From Collybia mongolica (taxonomy: Eukaryota > Basidiomycota > Agaricomycetes > Agaricales > Clitocybaceae), in assembly GCA_013420905.1 (NCBI GenBank), contig JAAXNY010000012.1:496001-560000 (forward strand): a stretch of 64,000 nucleotides of DNA. The letters run 5' to 3'. Shown here piece after piece: positions 57,222 through 64,000 of the stretch. The translations under genes and the position numbers were made by a program. The notes below the pieces were generated by a model. That model saw only the letters and a list, made by a program, of their open reading frames with translations, was not told the DNA's origin and made no database searches. Numbering within the stretch: the stretch's first letter is position 1; every line of letters begins with the position of its first letter.

Positions 57222-58237
57222 AAGTCCTTATGTTTTTTTTTTGATTAACTTTTCTTTATATTTCTAGAACCAGGTTGTTGCAATAGAACTAGCTATCCAG
57301 AATCTCTTCAACTTTATATTACTTTTTGTTGTTAATAAGTTTAGTTCTAGAACACTTGTCAGGCATTGTCCTAGAATTAGATTGTAGGGTACAGGGAGTA
57401 GCTTGACTTCATGGAAGGCCTGATGGATACACAACATGAAGATGTAATATGACCACGCATTTGAGCTTGCTAAATACTTGTTGCACTTCTGTAAGGGGTC
57501 ATGTTGCCAAGAGGCTCAGACAGGGAGCAGTATACACAGTATGAATAACCATGCAGGGAAGGGATGAGCATAGAGCACTAGAGGCTTGACTATGAGTAGA
57601 GAATGCAGCCCAAGTCTATTGCAAAGGTGCCCTTCCATGGAGAGGAAGGGGCACCTTATATACAGTACATTGTACCTATGTCTCAAATAACAACAGAATC
57701 TGATATCAGTAACTCTACTGATGCAACAATACATCTGTGATATGTTAGTCCAGAGTAAACTACTATCTGTCAAGGGGTTAAAGCAGTGTGTGTCAGAATA
57801 ATAGATATAACAGTGAGGCTATGCAAGCTGTGCAATAGTGATTCTGATGGCTAGATGTGGACAAACAAGTGATCCCCTTACAACTTCACCCATATCCATG
57901 GTGTATGATATAAGCAACTGCATATGAATTGCCAATAGAAGTTGGTGTTTATAGATCCTATACAAATATCCAACAACAAAAGGTAACCATATATCTAGGC
58001 ACTTCCCTTAAAAACAAGTCAGCTGGTAAAGTAGGGACTGAGACTCTCAGAGATGGACTATGTGAAAAAATTAACAAACTTGGAAATGTAGATCCATATT
58101 TGTATATTCCAAATATACAACCAACTCAGTAGCTTCTCTGGGGACTTTATGCTGAGCTATATGGGCCACACAGACCACACAGACAAATGCAGGTGTCTGC
58201 AGTCTGAGCTCAGACCCTGTTTGGTAGGGAGCCCTGC
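57222..58237 (-). repeat. Right arm of the long inverted repeat, split by an insertion
   Basis: Reverse complement of 49418-49897, in two blocks: 57222-57325 (inner part, CTTATGTTTTTTTTTTGATT ... CAACTTTATA) and 57880-58237 (outer part, CTTCACCCATATCCATGG ... TAGGGAGCCCT). Between them about 550 bp of other DNA is inserted. The two arms enclose the alpha-kinase pseudogene and the Gypsy insertion. Confidence 0.75.
57359..57882. repeat. Possible solo LTR inserted in the inverted-repeat arm
   Basis: The extra DNA in the right arm starts near TGTCAGGCATTGTCC and ends GATCCCCTTACA, an LTR-like TG...CA pair similar to the borders of the decayed Gypsy copy (TGTCAGGG...CCCCTTACA). About 524 bp, CpG-poor, no coding. 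No exact target duplication was seen, so the limits are uncertain. Confidence 0.4.
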
Positions 58238-60411
58238 TTAATTGGCAGTCTGCATCTGAGCCAAGTCAAAGCTAAGTCCATAAATCCATGCTGTTACTTG
58301 GATGCTCAGACCCAGTTTGGAACAACTCCTCATGAAGTCCATGCAGACTGTCCAGATTGCTTACTTAATCATAGTTACCATTGCTTATTTAATGCACAAA
58401 AATGCAATATTTTGGAGAGTCAAATACAAGGCCTCAAGGTTACATGTCATGTGCATAAAGCATGCAGATTAACCATTTGGTAATATGAGCTTGTCAGTCC
58501 AAGGTGCTTGTTTTTATAATGACCCCTGCTGCCTACTCTTGGCCATTACTGGCAATGGCTGAATATTGTGGATAGGTACTACATCACCTGTCAGCCTTGT
58601 TGTCAACCTCCACCACTACATTCTCAGCTGCCCCACCCATCACCTCCCTGCCATATGATTGTGCACAATACTGCCAAGTACAATGCCAGGTCCCACTGCC
58701 ATGGATACCACCACCCTCTCTCATACCCACCCCTCTCAGAGAAAATAACAACTGCAAAATCACAACAATAAGAGCTGCAGCAAGAACTACAGAGGCACCT
58801 GCCACATTACCAGTGACTGCCTGCCCACATCTGCTAGTGAGCAGCTAGCATGGTGGACATAGATGGTGCAGTGGTGTATTCCATATGGTAGAACCATCAC
58901 CTGGTGGCTGGGTGTGCACCCCTGGATGTGCTGTCTAGACCAAGTAGTGCCAATCACCCCTGTGCCCAAACCAGATGTGTGTAAGGTGAGTGCATATGTG
59001 CCTCACATCTAGTTGCTCAGATATACCTTGTTCTATTGTATATGCACCTATATGCTGCTGTATACCTTGAGACTACCTTGGTGTAATTCTATCTACCTTG
59101 TGATATGTTCTTATTCCTTTTACAAATATTAGTTTACTCCTTACTAATACTTTACCCCTGTACTATTTGCACAGCTCTAGTAGGCTGATATAGACTTCTG
59201 GTACACCCACAGTATTTATGCAATGTACCTATTTATAGATTGGACTACCCAATTGTGAAACTTAAACTAATTGTTTAAATTTTAAGACAATTAATAAACA
59301 AAGAATATACCAAATAGTTAAATCACTAAGGAAGTAATATTGATCCAAATGCCTACTTGGGTGGAGTGGGCCAACACACTGTGTGGCTCCATTCCACATT
59401 CAGGAAGTTGTAAATGAGTAGAAACAATGTAGATGATAGTTTATAGAGGTCATGTGACCATGGGAAAATGTTACCAAGTAAACAAGCAATACCTGTGCAC
59501 AAAACCCAATGCCATAGCTTGCCTGGTTATGGAGAAAACACAAAAACCATCAGAACTAACTTTTCCCAGGATCATGGACACTAATAAGCATTCAGATTGT
59601 TGTCATGTATTTGGTATACTTATATGGTGGAACAGATCATGTGACATGTGCCAATAAATAGAGAAATCAATCTAATTTGTATTTCAGGTAAATATAGTAG
59701 TAGTTGTTGATTATTCCAATGTTTAGTATAATTTCCCACAAGGGTCATGTTTGGTAAGGGTCATTGTTGTTATAAGATGTTTGCTCACCCCTGACATAAC
59801 ACACAGACCTTCAAAACTAGCTGAATCTGGACATTTCTAATATTTTGCTCAACAAGGAAATTGTCGAGCCATGTTTGTACATTCCAAATATATAAAAACA
59901 AAGTTAATAGCTTTACTGGTTATGGAGAAAAACACAAAATAAATTTTCAAACATGACACTCTGAAATATTAGATATGCATAATTTTGATGGCATCATCAA
60001 AAGCATTATGTAAGCATCCCAAATACATGCAAATTATGTCACAATACTTTGTGTTTGTGGAAAAATGCTGTAAAAAGCCACAAGAGAAGAAAAATCCCAT
60101 TATGGAAATATTTTCCTGCAGTGTTGAAATATGAATCAATCAATCAATCAATCAATCAATTTTTTACCCGAAACCTAGGTTGATAAAGAACTTGTAATAA
60201 TAGAAACAAGTTCCCATAGTATTGAAATGTATATCAACCATTCAACATTTAACATTTTATTTCTAGCCTTGCATCCTGGGTTAATCAAAAACTTATCAGA
60301 TATGCTAAAAATAGAAATATCATCATCAAAGACAAAGTTCAAACAAATGTACATATGCCTGTTAAGTGTTTTTTGTTGTATTATCACATACTATATTTAA
60401 CCATACTCATA
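58238..60411. other. CpG-poor region without recognisable genes
   Basis: About 2.2 kb with only a few CpG. Frames at 58298-58483, 58568-58848 and 59433-59657 have no family pattern. It probably represents old, eroded repeats. It contains an (AATC)n tract listed separately. Confidence 0.45.
60134..60161 (+). repeat. (AATC)n microsatellite
   Basis: Seven tandem copies of AATC directly visible, followed by a T-run. Confidence 0.9.
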
Positions 60412-60413
60412 TA

Positions 60414-62021
60414 CAGTGGCTCAAAAAACTGCCCCAATGTTTGTACATTTTTGAAAGATCAATATGGTATGAAGTGCTGACATAAGCAGGGGACCTGGGG
60501 TAATTATGTAAGATACTATGACATCGTGGCTTTCCAATGGACCCTGGATCATGTGATTTGGATCAATATCCATTAAGCTATAAGCCAAACAAAATGGTTA
60601 CTTATTGGGGCAGTTTTTTGACCCTTATCTTATTTTCCATTATTCTGGCATTTATGATCCAATGCAAGAACATTATGGACTGTGGGAAGAATAAACAATG
60701 TCATGTGACTTTATTTGTATCAATTTGACATGTTGGAATTGGTTCAATCATCTTCTTGACCTCTTACCACCATCATGAAAGCCATTTCTACTGCTCAGCA
60801 CAATACTGTTGTTTCTCTCCTCAATGAGGGCTATTCTCAGCGTCAAATCAAGGAGAAAACTGGTCTAGGGAAGGGTACCATCAGTAGGATCAGCAAAGAT
60901 GTGGATGGAAACAAAGAAAACAACCTTGGTGGCCGCCCCTCCAAGCTGTCTGTTCGTGACAAACAGTCAATTATTCGTCAAATCAAGTCAGGGAAGCTTG
61001 ATAATGCAGTTCAGGCTACCCAATTCATCAATGGCATCATCCCCAATCCTGTCACACCCCAGACAGTCAGAAATGCACTCAAGGAAAATCAATTTTATGC
61101 TGCTACAAAGAGGAAAGCTCCTCTTCTCAAACGAGCCCATCGCATCCGGCGTCTCCAGTTTGCAAAATATCATGAAAGCTGGACTGTGGAGGACTGGAAA
61201 AGGGTTCTATGGACAGATGAGACCAAAATCAATAGGATTGGGTCAGATGGAAAGGTTTATGTCTGGAAACAAAGGGGAGAACCACCATCTGATAGAACAA
61301 CATCACCTACTGTCAAACATGGAGGAGGAGGAAACCTCATGGTATGGGGTTGTATGGGGTGGAATGGAGTGGGAAAGCTCATAGAGGTGCAGGGGAACAT
61401 GGACAAGGTTCAATACTGTGAAATTTTGGAGAGTGGAGTTCAGGAAAGTTTTGAGAAGTTGGAAATGGTGGATGGCGAGCGCTACTTTCAGCAAGATAAC
61501 GACCCCAAACACACATCTGGACTGGCCACACAGTGGTTTGAAGACAACAACATTCAAGTCCTTGGCTGGCCTGCCCAATCCCCTGACATGAATCCAATAG
61601 AACACCTTTGGGAACATCTCAAGCGCTGTCTTAAAGAATATCCGACACCACCCAAAGGAGTACATGAGTTGTGGGATAGATTGGCTGAAGAGTGGGGTGA
61701 AATTCCACCAGAGGTATGCCAAAACCTGATAGAAAGTATGCCCAGGCGGATACAAGCAGTTATAAAGGCAAAAGGTGGTCATACAAAGTATTAGATAGAA
61801 AATTAATAGAGGGTCAAAAAACTGCCCCAATGAGTAATCATTTTGTTTGGCCTATAGCTTAATGGGTTTTGATCCAAATCACATGATCCAGGGTCCATTG
61901 GAAAGCCACGATGTCATAGTGTCTTACATAATTACCCCAGGTCCCCTGCTTATGTCAGCACTTCATACCATATTGATCTTTCAAAAATGTACAAACATTG
62001 GGGCAGTTTTTTGAGCCACTG
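60414..62021 (+). mobile_element. Tc1/mariner-type DNA transposon, copy 2 (1608 bp)
   Basis: Same length and structure as the copy at 44283-45890 but in the opposite orientation. Flanked by TA at 60412-60413 and 62022-62023. Begins CAGTGGCTCAAAAAACTGCC and ends with the inverted counterpart. Terminal repeats about 212 bp. Intact transposase on the plus strand. A truncated extra terminus follows directly (62024-62092). Confidence 0.95.
60775..61794 (+). CDS. Tc1-family DD34E transposase, copy 2
   Basis: Full-length 339-residue intronless frame, the same as the copy-1 protein except Arg for His in SKLSVRDKQ. The triad TDETKIN, QQDNDPKHT and DMNPIEHLW is intact with the DD34E spacing, so both copies could supply active enzyme. 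The shorter overlapping frames in both copies are shadows. Confidence 0.96.
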   Translation: MKAISTAQHNTVVSLLNEGYSQRQIKEKTGLGKGTISRISKDVDGNKENNLGGRPSKLSVRDKQSIIRQIKSGKLDNAVQATQFINGIIPNPVTPQTVRNALKENQFYAATKRKAPLLKRAHRIRRLQFAKYHESWTVEDWKRVLWTDETKINRIGSDGKVYVWKQRGEPPSDRTTSPTVKHGGGGNLMVWGCMGWNGVGKLIEVQGNMDKVQYCEILESGVQESFEKLEMVDGERYFQQDNDPKHTSGLATQWFEDNNIQVLGWPAQSPDMNPIEHLWEHLKRCLKEYPTPPKGVHELWDRLAEEWGEIPPEVCQNLIESMPRRIQAVIKAKGGHTKY

Positions 62022-62023
62022 TA

Positions 62024-62092
62024 TGTCAGCACTTCATACCATATTGATCTTTCAAAAATGTACAAACATTGGGGCAGTTTTTTGAGCCACTG
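62024..62092 (+). repeat. Truncated Tc1 terminus next to copy 2
   Basis: About 69 bp identical to the last part of the element (TGTCAGCACTTCATACC ... TTTTTTGAGCCACTG), followed by TA. In a full element this sequence follows a TTA, so copy 2 appears to have inserted into the TA inside the terminus of an older copy whose remaining part is not found upstream of 60412. Confidence 0.85.
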
Positions 62093-62479
62093 TAGCTGGG
62101 TCAAACCCACATGTGCTTAATATTATTATATGACCAAAAAAAAAAAAAAAAAAAAAAAGAAAAGATGAACATGACCAATTGTGGTTGCAAGTCAATTATT
62201 GGGTACTATGACAAGATGCTTAATACAGCTGGTCCATTGATCCTTTGTACCATATATTGGCAAAGCTATATCATCCATTTGCAGAGCCTGTGTGTTCAAC
62301 TTATTGTGTCCATCAGAATGATCTTGATGGAAGGGTCCAATTGCTGACAGCTTTGATCAAGGTATGGTGTGTGCACCAGGAAAATGTGCTGCAGGGCCTT
62401 CTGGTGTATGGATTGAAAGTATATGCTGAATAAAATCTCTGGCATCCAAAGCTTCAGAAATTTGGATTATTGAAGAATA
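62093..62479. other. CpG-poor spacer with A-run
   Basis: A 20-base A-run lies at about 62138-62158. No gene recognised; frames at 62111-62433 have no family pattern. Confidence 0.45.
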
Positions 62480-62840
62480 TCAGACATACCATGCAGTTGG
62501 CATTCCATCATTACTCAAAAGTGTCCCAATTGTGCCCACACCATTTCTTTGAGCAGGATCCTTTGCTATGATATCAAGAATCACTTGAGTGGGAACTTCA
62601 TCTGACAGTGGCTTCCTGGCTGAAGGCATGCCAAACTGTTTGTTCAATGCCATCAATTTTGATTTTCTGCAGAAAGAATGTTGGAAAAGTGAATGAAATA
62701 GGACTGATATGGATAAACTCACTTGATTAAAAGGCCATGTTTGACTTGCAACCAATCCAATTGCTCTGCAATAGTGAGCTTTTCCTTTGCATGCTGGTGA
62801 AGGGCTGTGCTGAGGTCCATGTCAGCTAGGTCTAGGTCAT
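62480..62840 (-). pseudogene. Fragment of a fungal integrase-like (pre-catalytic) gene
   Basis: On the minus strand, an exon at about 62840-62725 reads ALHQHAKEKLTIAEQLDWLQ and ends LLIK at a GTGAGT-type donor; after a TGCAG acceptor near 62668 the next exon reads KSKLMALNKQFGMPSARKP and TQVILDIIAKDPAQRNGVGT, GTLLSNDGMPTAW. Helical segments of this type with RKP and QRNG patterns precede the DDE core in integrase-like proteins common in Agaricomycete genomes and often found near KDZ transposons. The catalytic core is absent here. Family assignment rests on remembered patterns only. Confidence 0.4.
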
Positions 62841-63506
62841 GAAATGGTCAGTCTTTGACTATTCTATTACAAAGCTACACTAACAGTCCTTTGTCCCATA
62901 TGCATTCCTTCCAGATGTATTATTCATTGGCATCATAGTAGAGTGGCTTGACAGTGTGGAAAATGCAGCAGTGGCTCACTGTATTAGACAAAAAGCAAGT
63001 CAATATAAGTAATTCATGCATGTGACCCATAATATGTCTTTAAACATGGATTAGACATGAGGCCTCAGTGCTACCCACATATGTTCTCTTCTATGTAATA
63101 GTGTAGCATACCAACAAACAATAAGACAGCCTGACTGTTGATGGATGAGGTCTATGAGATAAGACACACAACCAACCAGTGACCTGTGATCTGATAATTG
63201 CACATGTGAAGTTTGCCCATGGACTTGCCACCAACCATAGCCATGCACAACACTGGCTATAATACTCAATTACTACTTGCCTTACACAAAACAAACTCCA
63301 ATATATCCAGTCATATTTAATTGCAAAAGTTCAGCATGTCCAACCTTGAAGTGTGGAAATGTTCTAACCTTGAAGTGTGGACATGTTCTAACATTTATGT
63401 CTCATGCCCTGATCCCTACTTGGATTATCAAATTCTCAACATTGGTGCCGTTGGGGGTCATAATAATATACTTCATTGTTTTCCACTTGGACTAAATCAT
63501 AATGTA
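62841..63506. other. CpG-poor spacer up to the GH31 gene
   Basis: No gene recognised. Two direct AACCTTGAAGTGTGGA repeats lie at about 63341-63378. The CpG-poor character ends abruptly near 63510 where the GH31 coding region begins. Confidence 0.45.
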
Positions 63507-64000
63507 TCAAACAAAATTGACAGTAAAACCACCTGTCAGTGCCAACCCAATAGGCACATCCAACACTTGCGTGGTCTCATCATACGACAACCTTTTCTTC
63601 GCAACTGGCCTACCATTCACCATAACCATCTCCGGCACTTTCGACACCCCAAGGAACCTGACTCTGTCCGTTTTCACACCAGTCTTAAACCCAAAACTCC
63701 CGGTCACCACCAAACTCCCGTTCGTAAACTTCATTGCCACCTCCGTCGACGCATCTGGGACAATTGACACACCATCGTCGATATACAGTCTTCCTTCCGC
63801 AGTCCCGTCCATCCCGGGTGCGACTACAAACTCGAAATCACGTGTCCGCAGCTCGGTCGTGGTCATTGCGGATTGGATCCGGAGCGGTAGCACTACACCG
63901 CCGCGGATGTGCAAGGGGATCTCAATGGAAGAGATATTTGTGAGCTGCACCGTGGACCCGGCCCCGTGTACGGGTGCAAGGGTCTTAAAGTCGTAAAAGA
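63507..64000 (-). CDS. GH31 alpha-glucosidase, C-terminal end (5' part beyond the window)
   Basis: Glycoside hydrolase family 31 enzymes release glucose from alpha-linked substrates. Visible is the C-terminal beta-sandwich part: FYDFKTLAPVHGAGSTVQL at the right edge, then IPLHIRGGVVLPLRIQSAMT, the conserved IPxHIRGG block that follows the catalytic barrel. Next come TRDFEFVVAPGMDGTAEGRL, YIDDGVSIV (matching the LYxDDGxS block), and a final beta-rich tail ending GGFTVNFV at 63507. The frame is open throughout. The catalytic Asp residues lie outside the window. Codon use is CpG-rich, unlike the sequence to its left. An extracellular or vacuolar enzyme is likely but the signal peptide is not in view. 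Confidence 0.92.
   Translation of the reverse strand, partial: FYDFKTLAPVHGAGSTVQLTNISSIEIPLHIRGGVVLPLRIQSAMTTTELRTRDFEFVVAPGMDGTAEGRLYIDDGVSIVPDASTEVAMKFTNGSLVVTGSFGFKTGVKTDRVRFLGVSKVPEMVMVNGRPVAKKRLSYDETTQVLDVPIGLALTGGFTVNFV

Noticed and set aside
60134..60161. CRISPR-like array from AATC repeats
   Set aside because: The units are 4 bp without spacers and the genome is fungal; this is a simple microsatellite.

Overview
The window is a fungal chromosome segment, almost certainly from a basidiomycete of the Agaricomycetes type. Its genes are split by many short introns of about 35-70 bp with GT...AG borders. It carries a fungal Argonaute, a RAD7 nucleotide-excision-repair gene, an NRPS-like adenylation-thiolation-reductase gene, a basidiomycete-style multipass membrane protein, a P450, a chromodomain Gypsy retrotransposon and Tc1 elements. 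No species can be fixed from the sequence. Most gene calls come from splicing exons by eye, so outer limits are firmer than exon borders.

Left part (1-43.5 kb), ordinary CpG content: a partial GH3 beta-glucosidase (1-1655, -), RAD7 (3850-6063, +) tail-to-tail with an Argonaute that keeps its slicer residues (6275-10445, -), a Ser/Arg-rich orphan protein (14162-14776, +), a 3 kb decayed tandem repeat array (16.3-19.4 kb), an MFS transporter (21.5-24.4 kb, -), a small Cys/His-rich protein (25.85-26.46 kb, -), a small Lys-rich basic protein (27262-27863, +), a PP2C-like protein that has lost metal ligands (28321-29844, -), the NRPS-like reductase (30300-34408, -), a disordered, probably nuclear protein (35079-36993, +), a multipass membrane protein (37892-39366, +), an alpha/beta hydrolase (39471-40888, -) and a P450 with a damaged N-terminal exon (41.4-43.5 kb, -). 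The NRPS-like enzyme, hydrolase, P450 and perhaps the transporter could belong to one secondary-metabolite neighbourhood.

Right part (about 43.8-63.5 kb) is a transposon-packed block whose background has almost no CpG dinucleotides. It holds an orphan PHD-like finger, two nearly identical 1608-bp Tc1-type DD34E transposons in opposite orientation, a decayed non-autonomous LTR element with gag and protease only, an alpha-kinase pseudogene flanked by arms of a long inverted repeat, a solo-LTR-like insert, and an integrase-like gene fragment. A 6297-bp chromodomain Gypsy element (50649-56945, 506-bp LTRs, CTAGG target duplication) sits inside the alpha-kinase gene. The block stops sharply at the 3' end of a partial GH31 alpha-glucosidase (63507-64000, -).

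The most informative signal is mutational. By eye, the two LTRs of the Gypsy element differ at five positions, all CpG transitions, and its pol frame is closed by four TGA stops, each explained by CGA to TGA. With the CpG-poor background this points to cytosine methylation and deamination acting on repeats, next to a genome that also keeps a catalytically complete Argonaute.
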